In this document: positions 1 to 6,140 of the stretch, piece after piece
How the letters are laid out: every line of letters starts with the position of its first letter
Position numbering within the stretch: position 1 is the first letter of the stretch
From: Pseudomonadota bacterium
GTDB lineage: Bacteria > Pseudomonadota > Alphaproteobacteria > Rhizobiales > Hyphomicrobiaceae
Assembly (NCBI GenBank): GCA_023430845.1
Contig: JAEYYJ010000350.1
Coordinates: 1 to 8,616, forward strand
Length of the DNA stretch: 8,616 bases
Reading direction: 5' to 3'
Notes under the pieces: generated by a model
Database searches by the model: none
Told to the model about the DNA's origin: nothing
The model's input: only the letters and a program-made list of their open reading frames with translations
Program-made: the position numbers and the translations under genes

Positions 1-2219
1 GGATCCACGTTCTTCGTGCGCGGATCGCCGAAGCGGCGCATCCACTGTCGCGCGCGGCCCGGACCTGCATTGTACCCTGCGAGCGTCAGCACGTAGCTGC
101 CGTCGAACTCTTTCTTGCGATCGCCGATGTACGCGCTGCCGATCATGGCGTTGTAGCTCTTGTCCGTGATCAAGCGCGGGATATCGCACTTGATCTTGTG
201 ATCACGACAGATGTGCCGCGCGGTGATCGGCATGACCTGCATGAGCCCGCGCGCGCCCGCGTGCGAAATGATCTCCGGATTGAACTCGCTTTCCTGGCGA
301 ACGATGGCGAGCAACAAGGCGCGCTCCGGCGATTCGCGGAGCGGCTTGTAGTCGGGGAAGGGATGCACGGGGTAGGAGTAGGTGTAGAGGTTCATATCGC
401 GCGCGACGCCGGTCTTGCCGACACGTACGGCCATCTGGTGATCGCCGATCGCATTGGCGAGATGGGCGAGCATCGCGACTTCGGCCTCGCTCTTCAGCGT
501 CGATCGCAGATGCGCGACGATGATGCGGGAGATGCCGCGACCCACATCGGCATGGTGCGCGAACATGGCCGCACGCAGCAGTGGATTGCCATTGAAGGCG
601 TCGGCCACCGCTGACGTAGGCATGGCCGGCAGGGGAATGGGCGCGTCCAGAGGGCCCGGATTGATCTTCTGGCGCGCGAGCGCTCCGTGGAAGGTGTCGA
701 TGCGAGCAGCCGCTTCGCGGTAGAAGCGCGTTGCTTCCGACTTCTGGCCGAGGGCCTCGTGTGCGCGAGCGAGCCAGTAGTTGCCGCGTGCGGCACTCAG
801 TGGTCCATCGGCATTCTCGCGTGAAACCTCGAGATGCGGTATCGCGCCTTTCGTATCCTTGAGATGGCGGAGCGCGATCCAGCCAGCGAGGAACGTTGCA
901 TCCTTGATCGGATTGACCGTGAGCGGTCCCGGCGCGCGCGCGATGTCGTAGGCATCCTTGTATCGGGCTGCGCCGAGAAACTCGTAGATGGCCCAGCGCC
1001 GATGCAACCACCAGACATCGGGATCCACGAGAAGGGCAGCGTCATTCGGTGCAAGACGCAGGAGGCGCGCAACTTCGTCCTCCTTGCCTTGGCTGCGGGC
1101 GAGCTGCACGCGTTGAAAGAGCAGACCCCAATCGGCGGAGGCTGGTTCCTTGGCATTCGCGGGCAGGCTCGCCATGAGCTTTGCGGCATTGCGTGCGCGG
1201 GCATAGATGGCAATGCGGGCCTCTGCCTTCTTGCGCTCCGCATCGTCAAACTTCGGCAGCAGGCGACGTGCGGCTGCAATCCGCGGTGTGCGCCGGGCAG
1301 CAAAACGGCCCTCGTCGATCAGGAGCGTATCGAGCCGGCGGCGATGGTCAGCCTGCGTCAGAAAACGCTCGAAGCGCGCGAGGAAACCCACCTCGGACGC
1401 CACTGGGATGTCATGCTCGCGCCAAGCCTTGACGGCCATGTCCTTGGCGCGCGCTTCATCGCCGAGCGCAAGGTGCGCGGAGGCGAGCGCGATCGTGCCA
1501 GCACCGGACAGCGGTGGATTGGCCCCGAAGAACGCGATGATTTCCTTCGCGGGACCGCCGGCGGAGAGAAGTTGCTGCTCCGAGCGGCGCCTCAGCAGGG
1601 TGGCGTCCGGCCATGCCGGGTTCTCGGACAGGAACTTCGTATAATCCGCCGGCGCGCCGGCGCCCTTGCGAAGCGCGTACCACGTAACGAGTGTTCGCAG
1701 AGCGGGATCGCTGAGTTTGCCCGCGTGCTCGTTCGCCGCGGCGGGATCGTTTCGATCGACCGCGCCAAGTGCATTCTTGAGCACCTGTGCATCGGCCTCT
1801 GGCAGTCTGTTATCACGCAGCGGCGCGACGAGCTTGTCCATGGCGGCGAAGTAGTCCGCCTCGGGCGAATCGGGGACGGCCGCACGGATGGGGGTCGCAG
1901 TGCTCGGAGGCGGGACAGGTCCGCCGTCCTCGTCGACGACACTTGGCTGTGCTTCCGCAGTCCGCTTGGGGCTCGGGTCCGGCAGCGGCGGCTTTGCGTC
2001 CGTGGATGCCTTGGCCGCGGCCTTCTTCGACACGGCCTTAGCGGAAGGCTTGGCCTTGGCGCTCTTATCGCGGCTCTGCGCACCGGCTGTGCTGGAGACA
2101 ACCGTTAGGAACGGCGGCGCGGCCACGAGCAACGCGGCGAGCGCGCCGACGAGGTGCCACGGGCACGTGCGCCCGCCGACCCGGCCCAGATGCCGCGCTG
2201 GCTTCGTGGTGTCGGGCAT
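1..2219 (-). CDS. slt: Soluble lytic murein transglycosylase (Slt70 family), C-terminus cut by window edge
   Basis: A single uninterrupted minus-strand frame runs from the ATG at 2219 to the left edge, giving 739 codons with no stop seen. The enzyme cleaves the MurNAc-GlcNAc bond of peptidoglycan in the periplasm, leaving 1,6-anhydro-muramyl ends. Residues 21-41 form a hydrophobic signal segment with an A-G-A|Q type cleavage site near 47. A Lys/Ala/Pro-rich linker covers about 50-110. A helical, repeat-like domain follows to about 620, with an A-L-G-Q-K-S-E-A type stretch before the catalytic part. The SLT domain shows RQESEFNP with catalytic Glu643 (codon 291-293), GLMQVMP at 658-664 and AGYNAGPG at 714-721. 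The start is well fixed: an in-frame TAA lies 24 nt upstream with no other ATG between, and GGGGGA precedes the ATG. By family comparison the missing tail is probably several tens of residues. It diverges from dapA. Confidence 0.95.
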   Translation of the reverse strand, partial: MPDTTKPARHLGRVGGRTCPWHLVGALAALLVAAPPFLTVVSSTAGAQSRDKSAKAKPSAKAVSKKAAAKASTDAKPPLPDPSPKRTAEAQPSVVDEDGGPVPPPSTATPIRAAVPDSPEADYFAAMDKLVAPLRDNRLPEADAQVLKNALGAVDRNDPAAANEHAGKLSDPALRTLVTWYALRKGAGAPADYTKFLSENPAWPDATLLRRRSEQQLLSAGGPAKEIIAFFGANPPLSGAGTIALASAHLALGDEARAKDMAVKAWREHDIPVASEVGFLARFERFLTQADHRRRLDTLLIDEGRFAARRTPRIAAARRLLPKFDDAERKKAEARIAIYARARNAAKLMASLPANAKEPASADWGLLFQRVQLARSQGKEDEVARLLRLAPNDAALLVDPDVWWLHRRWAIYEFLGAARYKDAYDIARAPGPLTVNPIKDATFLAGWIALRHLKDTKGAIPHLEVSRENADGPLSAARGNYWLARAHEALGQKSEATRFYREAAARIDTFHGALARQKINPGPLDAPIPLPAMPTSAVADAFNGNPLLRAAMFAHHADVGRGISRIIVAHLRSTLKSEAEVAMLAHLANAIGDHQMAVRVGKTGVARDMNLYTYSYPVHPFPDYKPLRESPERALLLAIVRQESEFNPEIISHAGARGLMQVMPITARHICRDHKIKCDIPRLITDKSYNAMIGSAYIGDRKKEFDGSYVLTLAGYNAGPGRARQWMRRFGDPRTKNVD

Positions 2220-2447
2220 CCCGTATGGTCCCCCGGCTGCTGTTATAGAATCGTTATCTCTGGTCATCGGTTCAGCATAGGCATGAAACGTGCAGTCTTT
2301 CGGGCAGGTCCGAAATGTGACATACAGAAACCACGTTAGCGTGTGCTGCGCCTTGCTATCCTAGAGGACCAGCGAGGCGGGCCTTGGTATTTTGTGCCAA
2401 AGCGGGCGCCGCGGCGTGCAACAGCGAACAACGAGCGGAGGAAAACC
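2220..2447. promoter_or_regulatory. Divergent slt/dapA control region
   Basis: These 228 bp separate the start codons of slt (leftward) and dapA (rightward), so promoters for both should lie here. I found no hexamer pair close enough to the sigma-70 consensus to name. Weak -10-like strings are TATCCT at 2357-2362 for dapA and TATAAC (read on the minus strand, about 2240-2245) for slt. A perfect inverted repeat, TTTCGG-N6-CCGAAA, lies at 2298-2315. A GANTC site, the target of the alphaproteobacterial CcrM methylase, is at 2248-2252. No lysine riboswitch-like structure is evident. The regulatory role is inferred from position only. Confidence 0.45.
2298..2315. repeat. Perfect 6-bp inverted repeat between slt and dapA
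   Basis: TTTCGG at 2298-2303 and CCGAAA at 2310-2315 are exact reverse complements separated by 6 nt. The spacing would suit a dimeric repressor site or a small hairpin. It lies about 80 bp from the slt start and 130 bp from the dapA start. No regulator can be named. Confidence 0.4.
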
Positions 2448-3341
2448 ATGTTCAAAGGTTCGTTCACAGCGCTGGTCACGCCGTTCAAAAACAACAAAGT
2501 CGACGACCAGAGCTTCCAGCGCTTCGTCGATTGGCAGATCGCGCAGGGCTCACACGGCCTCGTCCCGGTAGGCACCACCGGCGAGACGCCGACGCTGAGT
2601 CACGACGAGCATATGCACGTCGTCGAGCTGTGCGTTCGCACGGCGAGGAAGCGCGTGCCTGTCATCGCCGGCGCGGGCTCGAACTCCACCGAGGAGGCCA
2701 TCGAGCTCACGGAATTCGCCAAGAAGGCGGGGGCTGACGCGGCGCTGCATTCGACAGGCTATTACAACAAGCCGACGCAGGAGGGGCTCTTCCTCCACTT
2801 CAAGGCCATCAGCGATGCGGTGGACCTACCCTTCATCGTCTACAACGTGCCGGGCCGCACGGTGGTCGACATCTCCGCGCAAACCATGGCGCGGATCTCG
2901 GAGCTCAAGAACTTCGGCGGCATCAAGGATGCCACTGCGAACATGGAGCGGCAGTCGCAGCATCGCCTGCTCATCCGCAAGCCCCACGCGGCGCTCTCGG
3001 GCGAGGATGCAACCGCGCTCGGCTACATGGCACACGGCGGCAACGGCTGCATCTCGGTGACGTCGAACGTCGCGCCGAAACTTTGTGCGGAGTTCCAGAA
3101 TGCCTGCCTCGCCGGCAATTTCCGCCGCGCATTGGAAATCCAGGACATTCTGATCCCGCTGCACGGCGCACTCTTCTGCGAGACGAACCCGGGGCCGGTG
3201 AAGTATGCCGCGTGGCGCCTGGGCGTGATCGAGAGCCCGGAATGCCGCCTGCCGCTGGCGCCGCTCGGTGATGCCAGCAAGAAGGTGGTCGATGCCGCGC
3301 TCGTGCACGCGGGGCTGCTCGAGGTCAAGGCTGCCGAGTAG
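2448..3341 (+). CDS. dapA: 4-hydroxy-tetrahydrodipicolinate synthase
   Basis: This 297-residue cytoplasmic TIM-barrel lyase condenses pyruvate with aspartate semialdehyde, the committed step to diaminopimelate and lysine. The catalytic set lines up with the E. coli enzyme at an offset of one: T43/T44 in VGTTGE, Y106, Y132 in IVYNVPGR, R137, and Schiff-base lysine K160 in GGIKDAT. The length matches the family (about 290-300). The ATG at 2448 is preceded by GGAGG at 2437-2441, six bases away, and gives the usual family N-terminus (MFKGSFTALVTPF). The frame is open further up to a GTG at 2343, but that extension has no family-like sequence. One small oddity is the segment before the YYNKP motif, which reads LHSTGYYNKP rather than the more common form ending VTPYYNKP. 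It is followed after 91 bp by smpB. Its nearness to slt fits a wall-precursor role, which is inference. Confidence 0.97.
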   Translation: MFKGSFTALVTPFKNNKVDDQSFQRFVDWQIAQGSHGLVPVGTTGETPTLSHDEHMHVVELCVRTARKRVPVIAGAGSNSTEEAIELTEFAKKAGADAALHSTGYYNKPTQEGLFLHFKAISDAVDLPFIVYNVPGRTVVDISAQTMARISELKNFGGIKDATANMERQSQHRLLIRKPHAALSGEDATALGYMAHGGNGCISVTSNVAPKLCAEFQNACLAGNFRRALEIQDILIPLHGALFCETNPGPVKYAAWRLGVIESPECRLPLAPLGDASKKVVDAALVHAGLLEVKAAE

Positions 3342-3432
3342 AGAACACACGCCGGTGTCCAATGGATCGGGCTGCCCCTATATAGTGCGGGCAGCCCGAA
3401 TGCTTTCGGGACACAGACGAGAAGCATGAGCC
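3342..3432 (+). promoter_or_regulatory. dapA-smpB gap with overlapping inverted repeats
   Basis: The 91-bp gap holds a perfect 9-bp inverted repeat, GGGCTGCCC at 3369-3377 with GGGCAGCCC at 3389-3397, around an 11-nt loop. The last three bases of its right arm (3395-3397) also start a second perfect hairpin, CCCGAA-TGCT-TTCGGG at 3395-3410, so the two compete for the same bases. GTGTCC at 3355-3360 can additionally pair with GGACAC at 3409-3414, enclosing both. No T-run follows either hairpin, so a classic intrinsic terminator is not supported. The loop of the first contains TATATAGT, which could be a -10 element for smpB, but no good -35 is seen. GAGAAG at 3419-3424 is the likely smpB ribosome binding site. 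Confidence 0.5.
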
Positions 3433-3909
3433 ATGTCGAAAAAGGATGATGACGACCGCAAGGTGGTCGCCGAGAACCGGCGCGCCCGCTTCGAGTATTT
3501 CATCGAGGATACGTTCGAGGCGGGCATCTCGCTCACCGGGACCGAGGTGAAATCCCTGCGCAAGGGCCAGGCGAATATCGTCGAAAGCTATGCCTCCGCC
3601 GAGGGCGGGGGGTTCGTGCTCGTGAATGCGTACATTCCAGAGTATCAGCTCGCGGGAAGCTTCTTTCAGCACGCCCCGCGCCGTCCGCGTCCGTTGCTCC
3701 TGCATCGCCGCGAGATCGACAAGCTTTCCCAGGCCGTACAACGCGAGGGCATGACCCTCATCCCCCTCGAGCTGTATTTCAATGCGCGCGGTCGCGCGAA
3801 GCTCAGGCTCGGCCTCGCTAAGGGCAAGAAGCTGCACGATAAGCGCGAGACCTCGGCCAAGCGGGACTGGCAGCGCCAGAAAGCGCGGCTCATGCGGGAA
3901 AAGGGCTGA
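3433..3909 (+). CDS. smpB: SsrA (tmRNA)-binding protein
   Basis: This 158-residue small basic protein binds tmRNA and delivers it to stalled ribosomes for trans-translation and tagging of incomplete proteins. The OB-fold core is recognisable from the N-terminal region: [18 protein letters not shown] at about 14-31, then [18 protein letters not shown], and the [10 protein letters not shown] segment that begins the basic C-terminal tail. That tail is Lys/Arg-rich, ends about residue 158, and is known to enter the empty mRNA channel. Length is normal for the family. The start has GAGAAG eight bases upstream; an ATG at 3426 is out of frame and ends after seven codons. The stop overlaps the next start by one base (TGATG). 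No ssrA gene is in the window. Confidence 0.97.
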   Translation: MSKKDDDDRKVVAENRRARFEYFIEDTFEAGISLTGTEVKSLRKGQANIVESYASAEGGGFVLVNAYIPEYQLAGSFFQHAPRRPRPLLLHRREIDKLSQAVQREGMTLIPLELYFNARGRAKLRLGLAKGKKLHDKRETSAKRDWQRQKARLMREKG

Positions 3910-4676
3910 TGGCAGGGGCGCCGTCCGAACGCGAGCGCTTGTTGGCCATTGAGGGCGCGGCCGTACGCGCCTGGCCGGCAGGTGAGACGCGCGACGTAGA
4001 CGGCTGGCTATGGCGTTACTCGGGCGGCGGCTCACAGCGCGCGAACTCCGTTTCCGCGCTCCACTATCAGGGCCGCGATGTCGAGCGCACGATCGACGAC
4101 ATCGAACGTCTCTACCGCGAGCGCAGCGCGCCTGTGCGCTTTCAGGTCGGGTTTCCGCTTTCGGAGCCCGATGATCTCGACGCACGTCTCGAAGCGCGTG
4201 GTTATGTGATCCACGATCCTGTGACGACGCTCGTCAAACCCGTGGCCTTCACTGCCCTGCCGGAGCAGATCGTCCTCAACGCAAGGCCCTCACAGGGATG
4301 GCTGGCGGTCTATCTCAGTAACATCACGCTGGATCGCCGGCCGTTTGCGGAGGCGATCCTCGCGCGTGTGCCGGCCCCTTGTACGTTCGCCGAAGCGCGA
4401 CGTGATGGTGAGACGATCGCGACGGCGCTCGGTGTGCTGCATGAGGGTGCGGTGATCGCCGAGTGTGTGGGGACGTCGAGCTCGGCGCGGCGCCAGGGGG
4501 CAGCCTCGGCGGTCATGTCGGCGCTCGAAGCGTGGGGCGCTCCGCAGGGTGCGCACACGATCGGGCTGCAGGCCGTGACGACAAACATGCCCGCACAAGG
4601 CCTCTATGCGGCTCTCGGCTACACAGCTGCCGGTACGTATCACTATCGCTATCTCGGCGAGAGCGTGCGGCGATGA
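3909..4676 (+). CDS. GNAT-family N-acetyltransferase, substrate unknown
   Basis: This 255-residue protein should transfer an acetyl group from acetyl-CoA to an unidentified amine. The GNAT fold shows best in the C-terminal half. The acyl-CoA pyrophosphate-binding loop is read as ARRQGAAS at about 193-200, followed by the helix SAVMSALEAW. The typical strand and helix LQAVTTNMPAQGLYAALGY lies at 220-238. The N-terminal half, with DGWLWR at 31-36 and RANSVSAL at 44-51, matches the kind of N-terminal domain seen in a subset of bacterial GNATs annotated only as such. The first base of the ATG is the last base of the smpB stop, and the preceding GGGAAAAGGG can serve as the ribosome site, so translation is probably coupled. 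Its own stop overlaps the next gene by four bases (ATGA). No membrane segment or signal is visible. Confidence 0.88.
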   Translation: MAGAPSERERLLAIEGAAVRAWPAGETRDVDGWLWRYSGGGSQRANSVSALHYQGRDVERTIDDIERLYRERSAPVRFQVGFPLSEPDDLDARLEARGYVIHDPVTTLVKPVAFTALPEQIVLNARPSQGWLAVYLSNITLDRRPFAEAILARVPAPCTFAEARRDGETIATALGVLHEGAVIAECVGTSSSARRQGAASAVMSALEAWGAPQGAHTIGLQAVTTNMPAQGLYAALGYTAAGTYHYRYLGESVRR

Positions 4677-5230
4677 CATGGCCATTTCCAGCACCCGCCG
4701 ATGATGGACGCGCGCGTCATCTCGTGCGCGATCGCGCCATGCCGGACATCGCGCTTCCGACCACGGACGGTGGCGAAGTGAACTTCGGCGCACTCGACGG
4801 CTGGGCCATCCTGTTCGTTTACCCGTGGACCGGACGGCCGGGTCTGGCAAATCCACCAGGCTGGGACGACATTCCAGGCGCTCATGGATCGACGCCGGAA
4901 GCAGAAGGCTTCCGCAATCTCCATCGCGCGTTCGAGCAGATGGGCGCACGCGTGTTCGGTATCTCCGGACAGGCAACGGAATGGCAGCGCGAATTTGCGG
5001 AGCGCTTGGCATTACCGTTTGCCCTCGCTAGCGACGCCTGGGGGCAGCTGCGTGAAGCCCTCGCGCTACCGACATTCGAGACGGACGGCACCGTTTATCT
5101 CGCACGGCTCACGATCGTGATTCGCAATGGTCAAATCGTGCGCACGTTCTATCCCGTGCATCCGCCGGACGCGCATCCGCGCGAAGTGCTGGCATGGCTG
5201 AACGAGCTCGTGAGCCGCGACGCGCGCTGA
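4673..5230 (+). CDS. Peroxiredoxin/redoxin-fold protein lacking all cysteines
   Basis: A 185-residue protein with the outline of an AhpC/TSA-type peroxiredoxin: MPDIALPTTDGGEVNF at 23-38, the first core strand WAILFVYPW at 44-52, VFGISGQ at 94-100, LPFALASDAWGQL at 114-126, and the late strand LARLTIVIRNGQIVR. In the Bcp class the active site reads Y-P-x-x-x-T-P-G-C. Here Y50-P51-W-T-G-R55-P56-G57-L58 puts Arg at the Thr position and Leu at the peroxidatic Cys, while R145 sits where the conserved Arg is expected. There is no cysteine anywhere in the protein, so thiol peroxidase activity is not possible by the known mechanism. A Gly/Pro-rich insert (about 57-75, containing PPGWDDIPGAHGS) follows the site. 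The ATG at 4673 overlaps the GNAT stop (ATGA), indicating coupling. Proteins of this type are commonly labelled peroxiredoxin by fold; I infer a non-peroxidase role. Confidence 0.85.
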   Translation: MTWPFPAPADDGRARHLVRDRAMPDIALPTTDGGEVNFGALDGWAILFVYPWTGRPGLANPPGWDDIPGAHGSTPEAEGFRNLHRAFEQMGARVFGISGQATEWQREFAERLALPFALASDAWGQLREALALPTFETDGTVYLARLTIVIRNGQIVRTFYPVHPPDAHPREVLAWLNELVSRDAR

Positions 5231-5250
5231 CGCACAATTTGGATCGCTTG

Positions 5251-5287
5251 CAAACGAAAACGGCGCCGAGCCAAGGGCTCGACGCCG
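5251..5287 (-). terminator. Intrinsic terminator of the NYN gene, possibly bidirectional
   Basis: CGGCGCCGAGCC at 5261-5272 and GGCTCGACGCCG at 5276-5287 form a 12-bp stem with a single mismatch and a 3-nt loop. On the minus strand the stem is followed by TTTTCGTTTG (complement of 5251-5260), a U-rich tail, and it lies 27 bp beyond the NYN stop. This is a good rho-independent terminator for the minus-strand gene. On the plus strand the following bases (CTGATATTCT) are less U-rich, so termination of the smpB operon there is plausible but weaker. Confidence 0.75.
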
Positions 5288-5313
5288 CTGATATTCTGCC
5301 TGTGAGAAACCGC

Positions 5314-5949
5314 TCAGGTATCGACTGAATCATCGTGCCCCTGCGGCGAGCCAACGCCCTCGCGCTGTGCGCGAAACTGAGCGAGGCGCGTCTCGCGGGC
5401 CTCACGCGGAATGCGCTGGCTCGGATCGCGGCAGATGTCCTTCTCGAGGTCGGCGATGTCGATGAACTGGTCTGCCTGGCGGCGCAGTTCATCAGCAACC
5501 ATGGGCGGCTGTGTCTGCAGAGTGGAGACGACGCTGACGCGCAGGCCCTTGGCCTGCAAGGCCGCGACGAGGCTGCGGAAGTCGCCATCACCGGAAAAGA
5601 GCACGACGTGATCGAGCTTCGGCGCCAGCTCCATGGCATCAACGGTGAGCTCGATGTCCATGTTGCCTTTGATCTTGCGCCGACCGGACGCGTCGGTGAA
5701 CTCCTTGGTCGGCTTCGTCACCATCGTATAGCCATTGTAATCGAGCCAATCGATCAGTGGCCGGATGGATGAATATTCCTGATCTTCGACAAGCGCCGTA
5801 TAGTATAGAGCACGGACGAGGTAGCCCTTGTTCCGGAAGACGCCGAGAAGGTTCTTGTAGTCGATATCGAAGCCAAGAGCTTTGGCCGTCGCGTAGAGGT
5901 TTGCCCCATCAATGAACAGCGCGATGCGCTCTGTTGGGTAGAAAAACAT
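5314..5949 (-). CDS. NYN-domain (LabA/DUF88-like) protein, putative ribonuclease
   Basis: The protein is 211 residues long. The NYN/PIN-like fold is clear: FIDGANLY at 12-19 with acidic D14, KGNMDIELTVDAM at 94-106 with D98, and LFSGDGDFRSLV at 117-128 with D121 and D123. These acidic residues form the metal site of NYN nucleases, so RNA cleavage is the expected biochemistry, although most bacterial LabA-like members have no proven substrate. The C-terminal tail from about 175 is charged and looks disordered. The ATG at 5947-5949 starts directly before the first core strand, as in relatives, with AAGG some 14 bases upstream as a weak ribosome site. It is transcribed divergently from folK and converges on the peroxiredoxin-like gene. 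A similar gene near smpB, rpoZ and rel is a familiar arrangement in Rhizobiales, from memory. Confidence 0.9.
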   Translation of the reverse strand: MFFYPTERIALFIDGANLYATAKALGFDIDYKNLLGVFRNKGYLVRALYYTALVEDQEYSSIRPLIDWLDYNGYTMVTKPTKEFTDASGRRKIKGNMDIELTVDAMELAPKLDHVVLFSGDGDFRSLVAALQAKGLRVSVVSTLQTQPPMVADELRRQADQFIDIADLEKDICRDPSQRIPREARETRLAQFRAQREGVGSPQGHDDSVDT

Positions 5950-6074
5950 CGGAGACTTGCCTTTTCATTGTTGGCCCGACACCGAGGCCGGGCGTCATAC
6001 GACTGCAACGTAACGCGAGCAATTGCGCTATACGCGCGATCCGGCTCGGGTACGCAAGATTATGAAACCATATA

Positions 6075-6091
6075 TAGAGCAGATCGCTCTA
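6075..6091. repeat. Operator-like palindrome upstream of folK
   Basis: TAGAGC at 6075-6080 and GCTCTA at 6086-6091 are exact reverse complements around a 5-nt spacer. The 17-bp size and central position between divergent genes fit a binding site for a dimeric helix-turn-helix regulator. This is inference; no regulator gene is in the window. Confidence 0.4.
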
Positions 6092-6094
6092 ATT

Positions 6095-6107
6095 GAAGTG
6101 ATACTTC
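6095..6107. repeat. Second short palindrome upstream of folK
   Basis: GAAGT at 6095-6099 and ACTTC at 6103-6107 are exact reverse complements around GAT. It begins four bases after the neighbouring palindrome but has a different sequence, so the two are not copies of one site. With 5-bp arms, chance occurrence is quite possible. Confidence 0.3.
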
Positions 6108-6140
6108 GCCACATCTTAGACTCTTCACAGGCAGACGCAA

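Larger units (their letters stand above)
5950..6140. promoter_or_regulatory. AT-rich divergent region between the NYN gene and folK
   Basis: This 191-bp stretch lies between divergent start codons and must carry both promoters. The line 6061-6120 is only about 37% GC, well below the coding regions around it. It contains two short perfect palindromes (6075-6091 and 6095-6107) and a GANTC site at 6119-6123, about 20 bp before the folK start. TTGAAG at 6093-6098 resembles a -35 element, but the hexamer 17 bases on (TTAGAC) is a poor -10, so I do not assign a promoter. ACAGG at 6127-6131 is the only candidate ribosome site for folK. Confidence 0.45.

Noticed and set aside
1..6. Window begins exactly at a BamHI site (GGATCC)
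   Set aside because: Another BamHI site lies at 1021-1026 and the right end has none, so this gives no solid sign of a cloning junction.
202..1011. Minus-strand open frame of 269 codons
   Set aside because: It is in another frame of the same strand as slt, and the slt frame through this stretch encodes the transglycosylase catalytic domain.
834..2108. Long plus-strand open frame of 424 codons
   Set aside because: It lies antisense to the real minus-strand slt frame, which carries clear family motifs over its whole length. The plus-strand product is Arg/Gly-rich with no recognisable domain, as expected of a shadow in GC-rich DNA.
2343..2447. Longer dapA start at GTG 2343
   Set aside because: It would add 35 residues unlike any DapA, while ATG 2448 has a strong ribosome site and gives the normal family N-terminus.
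2220..2447. Lysine riboswitch ahead of dapA
   Set aside because: The leader is short and I could not find the conserved lysine-riboswitch core or a terminator; the region is better described as a divergent promoter area.
5335..5772. Plus-strand frame of 145 codons opposite the NYN gene
   Set aside because: The minus-strand NYN frame has all its acidic motifs; the plus-strand product has no recognisable feature.
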